A stretch of 25,000 nucleotides of DNA, taken from Cryptomeria japonica. Taxonomy: Eukaryota > Streptophyta > Pinopsida > Cupressales > Cupressaceae. Where the stretch lies: NCBI RefSeq assembly GCF_030272615.1, contig NW_026729190.1, forward strand, positions 30,001-55,000. Reading direction: 5' to 3'. The position numbers and the translations under genes were made by a program. The notes beneath the pieces were generated by a model. That model had not been told where the DNA came from and did not search any database. It saw nothing but the letters and a program-made list of their open reading frames with translations. Positions 9,384 through 18,940 of this stretch are shown here, in pieces; position 1 is the stretch's first letter; each line of letters opens with the position of its first letter.

Positions 9384-9395
9384 CCCCTATATAAG
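9384..9395 (-). promoter_or_regulatory. Pol I-like start motif, copy 9
   Basis: Core identical to copy 8; predicted start near 9387. Confidence 0.45.
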
Positions 9396-9540
9396 CTATT
9401 TGTCTGATTCTCATACATGTGTAGTCTACAGGAGCAATTAGGACATCGACCCCAACTTTTGACTTCTTAACGAAAACAAGGTCTTTGAGGTTGACGTAAT
9501 GCGCACAACCAGGGGAGTCGACCCATCAAACCCAACACCT

Positions 9541-9552
9541 CCCCTATATAAG
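9541..9552 (-). promoter_or_regulatory. Pol I-like start motif, copy 10
   Basis: Core identical to copy 8; predicted start near 9544. Confidence 0.45.
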
Positions 9553-9697
9553 CTATTTGTCCGATTCTCATACATGTGTAGCCTGCAGGAGCCATTAGGA
9601 CATTGACCCCAACTTTTGACTTCTTAACGAAAACAAGGTCTTTGAGGTTGGCGTAATGCGCACAACCAAGGGAGTTGACCCATCAAACCCAACACCT

Positions 9698-9709
9698 CCC
9701 CTATATAAG
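9698..9709 (-). promoter_or_regulatory. Pol I-like start motif, copy 11
   Basis: Core identical to copy 8; predicted start near 9701. The facing arm is AAGGGAGTTGACC, one base weaker than its neighbours. Confidence 0.45.
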
Positions 9710-9917
9710 CTATTTGTCTGATTCTCATACATGTGTAGCCTGCAACAACGATTAGGACATCCACCCCAACTTCTGAATTCGTCTGCGTTGACCGCACCAA
9801 AGGTGCACGCCTTGGTGCTCACCAAAATCCGACTTCCGACTTCTTCTGCTATGCGGGGTCTTTGAGGTTGGCGCAGTGCGCACAACCAGGGGAGTCAACC
9901 CACCGAATGCAACACCT

Positions 9918-9929
9918 CCCCTATATAAG
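9918..9929 (-). promoter_or_regulatory. Pol I-like start motif, copy 12
   Basis: Core identical to copy 8; predicted start near 9921. It is separated from copy 11 by the 63-bp longer unit. Confidence 0.45.
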
Positions 9930-10075
9930 CTATTTGTCTGATTCTCATACATGCGTAGACTGCAGCAATGATTAGGACATCCACCCCAACTTTTGACTTC
10001 TTAAACAAGACAGGGTCTTTGAAGTTGGTGCAGTGCACACAACCAGGGGAGTCGACCCATCAAACGCAACACCTC

Positions 10076-10087
10076 CCCTATATAAAG
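10076..10087 (-). promoter_or_regulatory. Pol I-like start motif, copy 13 (rightmost, one-base insertion)
   Basis: The + strand reads CCCCTATATAAAGC, with one extra A compared with other copies. The minus strand TATATAGGGG core is intact but the upstream spacing shifts by one. Predicted start near 10079. Confidence 0.4.
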
Positions 10088-10149
10088 CTATTTGTCCGAT
10101 TCTCATACGTGTAGTCTGCAGCAGCGATTAGGACATCGACCCCAACTTC

Positions 10150-10342
10150 CGAATTCGTTTGCATTGACCGCACCAAAGGTGCACGCCTTGGTGTGCACCC
10201 TGGAGTGCACTTTGGTGCTCACCTCGGTGCACACTTTGGTGTGCACCTCGGTGTGCACCAAAGGTGCGCACCTTGGAGCGCACCAAAGGTGTACACTTTG
10301 GAGCGCACCACATAGGGTCTTTGAGAGGTTGGCGCAGTGCGC
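10150..10342. repeat. Mosaic of GTGC/GCAC words
   Basis: A patchwork of ACCAAAGGTGCACGCC, TTGGTGTGCACC, TTGGAGCGCACC and CTCGGTGCACAC phrases bridges the promoter ladder and the GGTGGGT minisatellite. The same words make up the 52-bp array and the GC-rich domain right of 12416. Confidence 0.8.
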
Positions 10343-12010
10343 ACACCAAGGTGGGTGTTGAGGTGCGTGCCGAGGTGGGTGGGTGCTAGGGTGCGCTCCA
10401 TGGTGGGTGCCAGGGTGGGTGCGTGCTAGGGTGGATTCCAAAGAGGGTCATAGGGTGGGTGCCAAGGTGGGTTGGTGATATAGTGGGTTCAAAGGTGGGT
10501 ACTAGGGTGGGTTCCAAGGTGGGTCACAAGTTGGGTGCCAGGATGCGTGGGTGTTAGGTTGGGTGCCAAGGTGGGCTCCTGCGTGGGTGGGTGCTAGGGT
10601 GGGTTTCAAGGTGGACGCGAGGGCGGGTGCCAAGGTGGGTAACAAGTTGGGTGTTAGGATGGGTGAGTGCTAGAGTGGGTGCCAAGGTGGGTGGGTGCTA
10701 AGGTGGATGCCAAGGTGGTTCACAGGGTGGGTGGGTTCTAGGGTGAGTTCCAAGGTGGGTCACAGGTTCAGTGCTAGGGTGGGTGTCAAGGCGGGTGTCG
10801 AGGTGCCTGGGTGCTAGGGTGTGGATGCCAATGTGGGTCATAGGGTGGGTACTAGGGTGGGCTGCAATGTGGGTGCCAAGGTGGGTAACATGCTCGGTGG
10901 GTTCTAAATTGGGTGCCAGGGTGGGTGTGCACCCACCTTGCCCGAGGTGGGTGCCAAGGTGCCAGTGTGGGTGGGTGCTAAGGTGGATGCCAAGGTGGGT
11001 GAGAAGGTGGGTGATAGGTTGAGTGGTAGGATGGGTGGGTGCCAAGATGGGTCACAGGGTGGGTGCAAGGGTGGGTAGGTGCTAGGGTTGGTGTCAGGGT
11101 GGGTGGGTGCTAGGTTGGGTTCCAAGGTGGGTGCGAGGGTGAGTGTCAAGGTGGGTCACAGGTTAGGTGCTAGGATGGGTGAGTGCTAGGGTGCAAAGGT
11201 GCCAGGGTGGGTGCTAGGATGGGTCGATGCTAGGGTGAGTGGCAAGGTGGGTCCACAAGTGTCAAGGTGGGTGCCGAGGTGGGTGCCAAGTCGGCGACTG
11301 CTATGGTGGATGCCAAGGTGGGTCACGGGGTGGGTGCCAAGTTGCTAGGTTGGGTTCCAAGGTGGGTGCCAACGTGGGTGCTAGGGTGCGTGGGTTAAAG
11401 GGTGTGTCACAACGTGGGTGCCAGGATGGGTGCGCACCCACACTGGCCAAGACGGGTGCGGGTGCAAGGTTGGGTTCCAAGCCCGGTCACAGGCTGGGTG
11501 CTAGGATGGGTGGGTGCCAAGGTGGGCACCAGGGTGGGTGCACCCACCCTGGCCAAGGTGGGTCACGGGGTGGGTCCTAGGGTGGGTAACGGGGTGGGTA
11601 CTAAGGTGCGTGCCAAGGTGGGTCATAGGGTGGGTGCCAAGGTGGGCACCAGGGTGGGTGTGCACCAACCCTAGCCAGGGTAGGTCACGGGGTGGTTGTC
11701 GGGGTGGGCGTCAAGGAGCCAAGGTGGGTGGCAAGTAGCCAAGTTGCGTGCCAAGGTGGGTGTCGGGGTGGGTGCCAAGGATCCAAGGTGGGTGCCAAGG
11801 AACCAAGGTGGGTGTCTGGGTGGGTGCCGAGGTGGGAGCCAGGGTGGGTCCCAAGGTGAGTGCAAAGGTGGGTGCCAGGGTCAAGGTGAGTGCCAATGTG
11901 GGTTCCAAGGTGCCAGGGTCAGGGTGAGTGCCAATGTGGGTTCAAAGGTGCTAAGTTGGGTGCGAGGTTGGGTGCGAGGGTGGGTGGGTGCCAAGGTGTG
12001 CTAGGTGGAA
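10343..12010. repeat. G-rich GGTGGGTGCCAAGG minisatellite
   Basis: About 1.67 kb of irregular 12-16-bp units such as GGTGGGTGCCAA, GGTGGGTGCTAG, GGTGGGTTCCAA and GGTGGGTCACAG. Almost every unit supplies one or two GGG runs on the + strand. Order is irregular, with no clear long period in the first part. From about 11540 rightward the sequence is duplicated near 19477. Frames on either strand are repeat by-products. Confidence 0.93.
11057..11075 (+). other. Predicted G-quadruplex motif (GGG runs with loops 1, 5, 1)
   Basis: Four GGG runs at 11057, 11061, 11069 and 11073 are separated by loops T, TGCAA and T. This is the clearest of many candidates in the minisatellite. The G-rich strand is the template strand for the presumed leftward Pol I transcription. 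Confidence 0.7.
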
Positions 12011-12415
12011 GCCCGGGTGGGTCGGCATCCCATGGGTGTCGAGTTGGGTGCCTGATGGGTGCTTCTTGTCAAGTTTTAGTCGTCGGGACTCATTTCGAGC
12101 CTTAGAGGTCGTTTCTTGTCCGGTTGCCCTGTCTTCGACCTGGGAACCCAATTTTGGTCCTCGGGTCCCATTTTTTTTTGTCTCGCATCCCACTTTTGGC
12201 CTGTGGCCTTTTCGGGGTCGATTCTCGTTTTGGGCATCAGAGCATGTTTCTTCTCCTAAAACCCAATATTTGTTTATTAAGTCTCGGAACACATTTTTGT
12301 TCTCGTGGACCCATCATGGGTCTTGGAACGCATTTGTGGTCCTTGGGTCCCATTTTGCATCCCGAAACTTGTGTTTTGGTGCTTGATCCCTATTTTGGGT
12401 GCCCACCTTGCACCA
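12011..12415. repeat. T-rich degenerate repeat block
   Basis: Less GC-rich than its surroundings. It contains loose repeats of a phrase like GTCCTTGGGTCCCATTTTG (for example near 12154, 12309 and 12337), with units of very roughly 25-30 bp. A T9 run lies near 12171-12179. No gene, tRNA or transposon end was seen. An identical copy lies about 19948-20352. Confidence 0.7.
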
Positions 12416-12794
12416 AGTGCGCACCCGGGGCAAACCGAGCGCCTTGGTGCACCGGGGCAAGATCGAGCGTGCACCCGAGGCGCCCCGAACATGCACCAAG
12501 GTGCACTCGGCCCACATGTGAGCGCAGGTCGTTGCGCCCGAGGTGGTGTGTGGGCACCGCGTTGCAGACGGGACACTGCACGCACACGACGCCCCCTCCA
12601 GGTGCACGCACGTAGGCCGGGCCGGGTGCACACCCGACGCCCTAGCAAGGTGCGCGCACCCGGGCAGGGCTCACACTTGGCGAACGGGGCGCACTTCGCG
12701 AGGGAGGGTGTGCACCTCGACGGGGGTGGGTGGCCGGGGTGGATTCGCACGTGGGTCGCGGTTTGCTAAGTACACACTGCGACAAGCTCATAAC
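12416..12794. other. GC-rich 5S upstream region
   Basis: Built from TGCGCACCCGGGGCAAACCG-like phrases and therefore related to the GC domain downstream of 5S. Immediately upstream of the gene, base -1 is C, as in other plant 5S genes. Around -29 to -23 there is CTAAGTA, at best a diverged TATA-like element, and a GC lies at -9/-8. Confidence 0.6.
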
Positions 12795-12914
12795 GGGTGC
12801 GATCATACCAGCATTAGTGCACCGGATCCCATCAGAACTCCGCAGTTAAGCGCGCTTGGGCCGGAGTAGTACTGGGATGGGTGACCTCCCGGGAAGTCCC
12901 GGTGTTGCACCCTT
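12795..12914 (+). rRNA. 5S ribosomal RNA, copy 1
   Basis: This gene encodes the 5S RNA of the large ribosomal subunit, transcribed by RNA polymerase III. It spans the expected ~120 bases, starts GGGTGCGATCATACCAGC and ends GTGTTGCACCC, so the ends pair as helix I. The internal control region is intact and a T6 run ends the gene. Compared with copy 2 it has one difference, A at RNA position 19 (12813) instead of G. In the standard plant 5S fold this base faces C59 in helix II, so copy 1 has an A-C mismatch where copy 2 has a G-C pair. It is probably transcribed, but this change makes it a slightly weaker candidate for a fully functional gene. It lies opposite in strand to the Pol I-like motifs. 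Confidence 0.97.
12844..12891 (+). promoter_or_regulatory. 5S internal control region (A box, intermediate element, C box), copy 1
   Basis: The A box is AGTTAAGCGCGCTTGGGC at RNA positions 50-67. The intermediate element follows at about 67-72. The C box, GATGGGTGACCTCCCGG, lies within about 80-98. These are the TFIIIA/TFIIIC recognition elements for type 1 Pol III promoters, and all look intact. Confidence 0.9.
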
Positions 12915-12918
12915 TTTT
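12913..12918 (+). terminator. Pol III terminator, 5S copy 1
   Basis: A run of six T residues directly follows GCACCC and is followed by AG and a further TTTTT. Confidence 0.9.
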
Positions 12919-13335
12919 AGTTTTTCGCCGGGCGTCGCAATGCTATTTGAATAAACCTTTTGCCCGTTTGCGTTCTCGTCGGGGCCGGGCCGGGCCGGGG
13001 TGCGCTGCCCGCACTACCGCGCGCGCGGGGGGCGACACCGAGCGCGCACCCGAGGCGCCCCGAGCACACAGGCCACGGTGCAACCCGGGCGTTGTGCGCG
13101 CACCCCGGTGCGCCCGAGGTGCTGCGCGCGCACCCAGGTGAAATCGGTGTGCACCTCGGCCAGTGCGCGCTCGGTCGAGTCGCGCACGTTGGCCAAGGTG
13201 CACGGTGATGTTTCTTACTCTAAGGTTCCGCACCAGACGCCCGGGACAGGTGAGCGAAGCTGGGCGGGGCCGGGTGCGCGGCCGGGGCAGGTGCACGCAG
13301 CTGGAGAGAGCTTTGGAGCACACTTCGGAGCGCAC
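12919..13335. other. 5S downstream spacer
   Basis: A short AT-richer start (to about 12965) leads into very GC-rich sequence with GGGCCGGGCCGGGCC and GCGCGCGC runs. GTGCGCGCACC-like words become frequent toward the end. No gene seen. It differs from the second copy by a G/A at 12934 and one extra G in the run near 13030. Confidence 0.6.
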
Positions 13336-13470
13336 CAATGATGCGCTCCATTCAAAAGTTTCCTGAAAAGGCAAAAAAAGTTGAGATTATAGAATTTCCC
13401 ACTTGAGAGATTGTAAAAAAAAAAAATTTAAAATGAAGGAAACGCGGGTGCCAAGGTGTGCGCAGCCCAG
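13336..13470. repeat. AT-rich linker L1 (divergent type)
   Basis: Reads ATGATGCGCTCCATTCAAAAG, then AAAAGGCAAAAAAAG, an A12 run near 13416-13427 and AACGCGGGTGCCAAGG. It keeps the order of the standard linker but differs throughout, so it is the oldest or fastest-changing member. Confidence 0.85.
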
Positions 13471-14080
13471 CCAAGGTGTGCGCACCAAGGCGCCCACCCT
13501 GGCGAAGGTGCACGCAAGGTGCGCACCCGAGGCAAACCGGACAATTAACCCAACTTTCGACTTCGCGCGCACCTTGGAGCGCACTTCGGAGCGCTCCTTG
13601 GTGCGCACCAATCTTGGGCACCTCGGAGTGCACCATGGCGCCCACCAAGGTGCGCACCCGGGGCAAACCGAGCTCCGACTTCGTGCGCACCTTGGAGCGC
13701 ACGAAAGGTGCGCACCATGGCGCCCACCAAGGTGCGCAGCCCAGCCAAGGCGTGCGCATCAAGGTGCGCACCCTGGCGAAGGTGCGCACCCGGGGCAAAC
13801 CGAGCTCCGACTTCGTGCGCACCTTGGAGCGCACAAAAGGTGCGCAACCCAGCCAAGGTGTGCGCACCCCGGTCAAACCGAGCTCCGAATCGTGCGCACC
13901 AGAGGTGCACGCCATCGTGCGCACCTTGGAGCACACTTCGGAGCCCTCCTTGGTGCGCGCCGATGTTGCACACCTCGGAGCGCACCCGGGGAAAACAATG
14001 CAATTAACCCGACTTTCGACTTCGTGGGCACCTCGGAGCGCTCTCGGGTTCGCACCTCGGAGCACACCGAGGTGCGCACC
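13471..14080. repeat. GC-rich GTGCGCACC mosaic, first block
   Basis: Irregular units with GCACCTTGGAGCGCACTTCGG, GGTGCGCACCCGGGGCAAACCG and AGCTCCGACTTCGTGCGC. The GAGCTCC variant distinguishes this block from the GGGCTCC variant further right. Long frames on both strands result from the lack of stop codons in the unit. Confidence 0.85.
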
Positions 14081-14135
14081 TTTGATGCGCTGCCTTCACC
14101 AATTTCCAGAAAAGGCAAGAAAACATTGAGAAGGT
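14081..14135. repeat. AT-rich linker L2 (truncated)
   Basis: Starts as a standard linker (TTTGATGCGCTGCCTTCACC, AATTTCCAGAAAAGGC) but stops at AAGAAAACATTGAGAAGG, lacking the TTTTAAAATTTCCG half. Confidence 0.85.
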
Positions 14136-15120
14136 GTGCGCACCGAGGTGCCCACCCTGGCGAAGGTGCACGCGAGGTGCGCACCCGGGGCAAACCGGGC
14201 TCCGACTTCGTGCACGCCGCACCTTGGAGCACACTTCGGAGCGCTCCTTGGTGCGCACCAGGGCGCGCAACCCAGCCGAGGTGCCCACCCCGGCGAAGGT
14301 GCACGCGAGGTGCGCACCCGGGGCAAACCGGGCTCCGACTTCGTGCACGCCATGGTGCCCACCGCGGCGAAGGTGCACGCGAGGTGCGCACCCGGGGCAA
14401 ACCGGGCTCCGACTTCGTGCACGCCGCACCTTGGAGCACACTTCGGAGCGCTCCTTGGTGCGCACCATGGTGCCCACCAGGGCGCGCAACCCCGCCGAAG
14501 GTGCACGCGAGGTGCGCACCCGGGGCAAACCGGGCTCCGACTTCGTGCACGCCGCACCTTGGAGCACACTTCGGAGCGCTCCTTGGTGCGCACCATGGTG
14601 CCCACCAGGGCGCGCAACCCCGCCGAAGGTGCACGCGAGGTGCGCACCCGGGGCAAACCGGGCTCCGACTTCGTGCACGCCATGGTGCGCACCGCGGCGA
14701 AGGTGCGCACCCGGGGCAAACCGGGCTCCGACTTCGTGCACGCCGCACCTTGGAGCACACTTCGGAGCGCTCCTTGGTGCGCACCAGGGCGCGCAACCCA
14801 GCCGAGGTGCCCACCCCGGCGAAGGTGCACGCGAGGTGCGTACCCGGGGCAAACCGGGCTCCGACTTCGTGCACGCCGCACCTTGGAGCACACTTCGGAG
14901 CGCTCCTTGGTGCGCACCATGGTGCCCACCAGGCCGCGCAACCCAGCCAAGGTGTGCGCACCAAGGTGCACGCGAGGTGCGCACCCGGGGCAAACCGGGG
15001 TCCGACTTCGTGCACGCCGCACCTTGGAGCACACATCGGGGCGCTCCCGGGTTCGCACCGGCGTTGCGCACCGTGGTGGGCACCTCGGAGCACACCAAGG
15101 TGGGCAGCGAGGTGCGCACC
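14136..15120. repeat. GC-rich tandem composite repeats
   Basis: Two modules alternate. One is about 57 bp (GAAGGTGCACGCGAGGTGCG, ACCCGGGGCAAACCGGGCTC, CGACTTCGTGCACGCC). The other is about 70 bp (GCACCTTGGAGCACACTTCGG, AGCGCTCCTTGGTGCGCACC, then CCACCAGGGCGCGCAACCC). Copy number and order vary. The homologous block near 22072-22982 lacks about 63 bp and about 11 bp present here. Confidence 0.9.
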
Positions 15121-15255
15121 TTTGATGCGATGCCTTCACTAATTTCCATAAAAGGCAAAAAAAAAACGAGATTTTAAAATTTCCGTTTTGAAAGATAGTG
15201 AGAAAAAGGGAATGCTGGTGCCATCTTGAGCCCGCCCTGGTGCGCAGCCCAGCCA
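15121..15255. repeat. AT-rich linker L3 (with GATGCGATGCC)
   Basis: TTTGATGCGATGCC variant with CCATAAAAGGC, an A9 run, GATTTTAAAATTTCCG and TTGAAAGATAGTGAGAAAAAG. The change to GAGAAAAAGGGAATGC weakens the hairpin seen in other linkers. Confidence 0.9.
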
Positions 15256-15615
15256 AGGTGTGCGCACCAAGGTGCCCACCCTGGCGAAGGTGCGCGCCCG
15301 GGCAATTAATCCAACTTCCAACTTCGCGCGCGCCAGGGTGGGAGCGCACCCAACAACCGGGCCTGGGAAGAGCCAATGCGAGAAACCCCACCAAACGCTC
15401 TGACAAAAAAAGAGGGGGCGCTCCAGTAACCCCGCTTCGGAGCGCACCCTGGGCAAACCCAGCCAAGGTGCCCACCCCGGCCAAGGTGCAGGCGAGGTGC
15501 GCACCCGGGGCAAACCGGGCTCCGACAACGTGCACGCCGCACCTTGGAGCACACTTCGTAGCGCTCCCGGGTGCGCACCTCAGAGCACACCAAGGTGGGC
15601 AGCGAGGTGCGCACC

Positions 15616-15752
15616 TTTGATGCGCTGCCTTCACTAATTTCCAGAAAAGGCAAAAAAAAAAGGAGATTTTAAAATTTCCGTTTTGAAAGATAGTGAAAAA
15701 AACGGAACGCGCGTGCCATCTTGAGCCCGCCCTGGTGCGCAGCCCAGGTAAG
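15616..15752. repeat. AT-rich linker L4
   Basis: Standard form. Arms TTCCGTTTT (15676-15684) and AAAACGGAA (15699-15707) form a perfect 9-bp inverted repeat, and ATTTTAAAAT just before it is itself a palindrome. Confidence 0.92.
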
Positions 15753-16085
15753 GTGCCCACCCTGGCAAAGGTGCGCACCCGGGCAATTAACCCTACTTCC
15801 GACTTCGTGCGCGCCAGGGTGGCAACCGGGCCTCGGAAGAGCCAATGCGAGAAACCCCACCAAACGCTCCGACAAAAAAAGAGGCGGCGCTCCAATAACC
15901 CCGCTTCGGAGCGCAGCCGGGGCAAACCCAGCCAAGGTGCCCACCCCGACGAAGGTGCACGCGAGGTGCGCACCCGGGGCAAACCGGGCTCCGACAACGT
16001 GCACGCAGCACCTTGGAGCACACTTCGAAGCACTCCCGGGTGCCCACCGGCGTTGCGCACCGTGGTGGGCAGCGAGGTGCGCACC

Positions 16086-16220
16086 TTTGATGCGCTGCCT
16101 TCACTAATTTCCAGAAAAAGGCAAAAAAAAATGAGATTTTAAAATTTCCGTTTTGAAAGATAGTGAAAAAAAAGGAACGCGGGTGCCATCTTGAGCCCGC
16201 CCTGGTGCGCAGCCCAGGCA
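16086..16220. repeat. AT-rich linker L5
   Basis: Standard form with AAAAAGGC and an A9 run; the right arm reads AAAAAAAAGGAA, so the 9-bp stem is broken. Confidence 0.92.
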
Positions 16221-16719
16221 AGGCATGCGCACCAAGGTGCCCACCCGAGGTGCACACCCGGGGCAAACCGGGCTCCGACTTCGTGCAGGCCGCACCTTGG
16301 AGCACACTTCGGAGCGCTCCTTGGTGCGCACCATGGTGCCCACCAGGGCGCGCAACCCAGCCAAGGTCTGCACACCAAGGTGCCCACCCCGGCGAAGGTG
16401 CACGCGAGGTGCGCACCCGGGGCAAACCGGGCTCCGACTTCGTGCACGCCATGGTGCCCACCGCGGCGAAGGTGCACGCGAGGTGCGCACCCGGGGCAAA
16501 CCGGGCTCCGACTTCGTGCACGCCGCACCTTGGAGCACACTTCAGAGCGCTCCTTGGTGCGCACCATGGTGCCCACCAGGGCGCGCAACCCAGCCAAGGT
16601 GTGCGCACCAAGGTGCACGCGAGGTGCGCACCCGGGGCAAACCGGGGTCCGACTTCGTGCACGCCGCACCTTGGAGCACACATCGGAGCGCTCCCAGGTT
16701 CGCACCAGCGTTGCGCACC

Positions 16720-16855
16720 TTTGATGCGCTGCCTTCACTAATTTCAAGAAAAGGCAAAAAAAAACGAGATTTTAAAATTTCCGTTCTGAAAGATAGTGAA
16801 AAAAACGGAACGCGGGTGCCATCTTGAGCCCTTCCTGGTGCGCAGCCCAGGCAAG
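16720..16855. repeat. AT-rich linker L6
   Basis: Standard form with TTTCAAGAAAAGGC and TTCCGTTCTGAAAG; ends AGCCCTTCCTGG instead of AGCCCGCCCTGG. Confidence 0.92.
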
Positions 16856-17485
16856 TTGTGCGCACCAAGGTGCCCACCCTGGCGGAGGTGCGCGCCCGGG
16901 GCAATCCGGGCTCCGACTTCGTGCACTGCATGGTGCCCACCAAGGCGCGCAACCCAGCCAAGGTGCCCACCGCAGCGAAGGTGCACGCGAGGTGCGCACC
17001 CGAGGTGCACACCCGGGGCAAACCGGGCTCCGACTTCGTGCACGCCGCACCTTGGAGCACACTTCAGAGCGCTCCTTGGTGCGCACCAGGGCGCGCAACC
17101 CAGCCGAGGTGCCCACCCCGGCGAAGGTGCACGCGAGGTGCGCACCCGGGGCAAACCGGGCTCCGACTTCGTGCACGCCATGGTGCCCACCGCGGCGAAG
17201 GTGCGCACCCGGGGCAAACCGGGCTCCGACTTCGTGCACGCCGCACCTTGGAGCACACTTCGGAGCGCTCCTTGGTGCGCACCATGGTGCCCACCAGGCC
17301 GCGCAACCCAGCCAAGGTGTGCGCACCAAGGTGCACGCGAGGTGCGCACCCGGGGCAAACCGGGGTCCGACTTCGTGCACGCCGCACCTTGGAGCACACA
17401 TCGGGGCGCTCCCGGGTTCGCACCGGCGTTGCGCACCGTGGTGGGCACCTCGGAGCACACCAAGGTGGGCAGCGAGGTGCGCACC

Positions 17486-17620
17486 TTTGATGCGATGCCT
17501 TCACTAATTTCCATAAAAGGCAAAAAAAAAACGAGATTTTAAAATTTCCGTTTTGAAAGATAGTGAGAAAAAGGGAATGCTGGTGCCATCTTGAGCCCGC
17601 CCTGGTGCGCAGCCCAGCCA
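17486..17620. repeat. AT-rich linker L7
   Basis: Counterpart of L3, with the same GATGCGATGCC and CCATAAAAGGC variants. Confidence 0.92.
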
Positions 17621-17980
17621 AGGTTTGCGCACCAAGGTGCCCACCCTGGCGAAGGTGCGCGCCCGGGCAATTAACCCAACTTCCAACTTCGCGCGCGCCA
17701 GGGTGGGAGCGCACCCAACAACCGGGCCTGGGAAGAGCCAATGCGAGAAACCCCACCAAACTCTCTGACAAAAAAAGAGGGGGCGCTCCAGTAACCCCGC
17801 TTCGGAGCGCACCCTGGGCAAACCCAGCCAAGGTGCCCACCCCGGCCAAGGTGCAGGCGAGGTGCGCACCCGGGGCAAACCGGGCTCCGACAACGTGCAC
17901 GCCGCACCTTGGAGCACACTTCGTAGCGCTCCCGGGTGCGCACCTCAGAGCACACCAAGGTGGGCAGCGAGGTGCGCACC

Positions 17981-18115
17981 TTTGATGCGCTGCCTTCACT
18001 AATTTCCAGAAAAGGCAAAAAAAAAAGGAGATTTTAAAATTTCCGTTTTGAAAGATAGTGAAAAAAACGGAACGCGCGTGCCATCTTGAGCCCGCCCTGG
18101 TGCGCAGCCCAGGTA
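17981..18115. repeat. AT-rich linker L8
   Basis: Counterpart of L4, with the 9-bp inverted repeat intact. Confidence 0.92.
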
Positions 18116-18449
18116 AGGTGCCACCCTGGCAAAGGTGCGCACCCGGGCAATTAACCCTACTTCCGACTTCGTGCGCGCCAGGGTGGCAACCGGGCCTCGG
18201 AAGAGCCAATGCGAGAAACCCCACCAAACGCTCCGACAAAAAAAGAGGCGGCGCTCCAATAACCCCGCTTCGGAGCGCAGCCGGGGCAAACCAAGCCAAG
18301 GTGCCCACCCCGACGAAGGTGCACGCGAGGTGCGCACCCGGGGCAAACCGGGCTCCGACAACGTGCACGCAGCACCTTGGAGCACACTTCGAAGCACTCC
18401 CGGGTGCCCACCGGCGTTGCGCACCGTGGTGGGCAGCGAGGTGCGCACC

Positions 18450-18584
18450 TTTGATGCGCTGCCTTCACTAATTTCCAGAAAAAGGCAAAAAAAAATGAGA
18501 TTTTAAAATTTCCGTTTTGAAAGATAGTGAAAAAAAAGGAACGCGGGTGCCATCTTGAGCCCGCCCTGGTGCGCAGCCCAGGCA
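18450..18584. repeat. AT-rich linker L9
   Basis: Counterpart of L5, with the same broken stem. Confidence 0.92.
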
Positions 18585-18805
18585 AGGCATGCGCACCAAG
18601 GTGCCCACCCGAGGTGCACACCCGGGGCAAACCGGGCTCCGACTTCGTGCAGGCCGCACCTTGGAGCACACTTCGGAGCGCTCCTTGGTGCGCACCATGG
18701 TGCCCACCAGGGCGCACCCGAGGCAAACCGGGCTCCGACTTCGTGCACGCCGCACCTTGGAGCACACATCGGAGCGCTCCCAGGTTCGCACCAGCGTTGC
18801 GCACC

Positions 18806-18940
18806 TTTGATGCGCTGCCTTCACTAATTTCCAGAAAAGGCAAAAAAAAACGATATTTTAAAATTTCCGTTCTGAAAGATAGTGAAAAAAACGGAACGCG
18901 GGTGCCATCTTGAGCCCTTCCTGATGCGCAGCCCAGGCAA
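18806..18940. repeat. AT-rich linker L10
   Basis: Counterpart of L6, with GATATTTTAAAAT in place of GAGATTTTAAAAT and CCTGATGCGCAGCCC near its end. Confidence 0.92.

Larger units (their letters stand above)
9096..10150. repeat. 157-bp tandem units, each with one Pol I-like motif
   Basis: Motif spacings are 157, 157, 157, 220 and 158 bp. Each unit reads GGTCTTTGAGGTTGGCG, then ACAACCAGGGGAGTCGACCC, the start motif, and CATACATGTGTAG. It is about half of the 311-bp unit and shares its blocks. The 220-bp member carries an insert at about 9780-9845 with GCACCAAAGGTGCACGCC, a small foretaste of the GTGC-word mosaic to the right. Confidence 0.93.
14850..17214. repeat. Nested 2,365-bp duplication, copy 1 (approximate borders)
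   Basis: Landmarks repeat at a constant shift of 2,365 bp: AGGCCGCGCA at 14931 and 17296, linker starts at 15121 and 17486, 15616 and 17981. Within it are linker-bounded blocks of 495, 470 and 634 bp. The 495 and 470-bp blocks share a unique segment with GAGCCAATGCGAGAAACCCC followed by an A7 run, near 15370-15415 and 15838-15885. Confidence 0.9.

Noticed and set aside
10343-12010. Interstitial telomere repeats (GCTAGGGTGGG looks telomere-like)
   Set aside because: There are no runs of TTTAGGG or TTAGGG; the unit is GGTGGGTGCC with variable ends.
15050-15080. GGTTCGCACC as a tRNA B box
   Set aside because: It lacks the conserved GGTTCGAATCC form, has no paired A box and no cloverleaf, and recurs only as part of the GC module.
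14081-15121. A-rich linkers as SINE or retroposon tails
   Set aside because: No Pol III A/B boxes, no target-site duplications and no body shared with a known element; the A run is internal to a conserved linker.
13403-15142. Long open frames of about 300-670 codons on both strands across 13.4-24.9 kb
   Set aside because: Several frames on both strands are open over the same DNA, the protein text is a rearranged repeat, starts are arbitrary and frame lengths change with module number. The GC-rich unit simply lacks stop codons.
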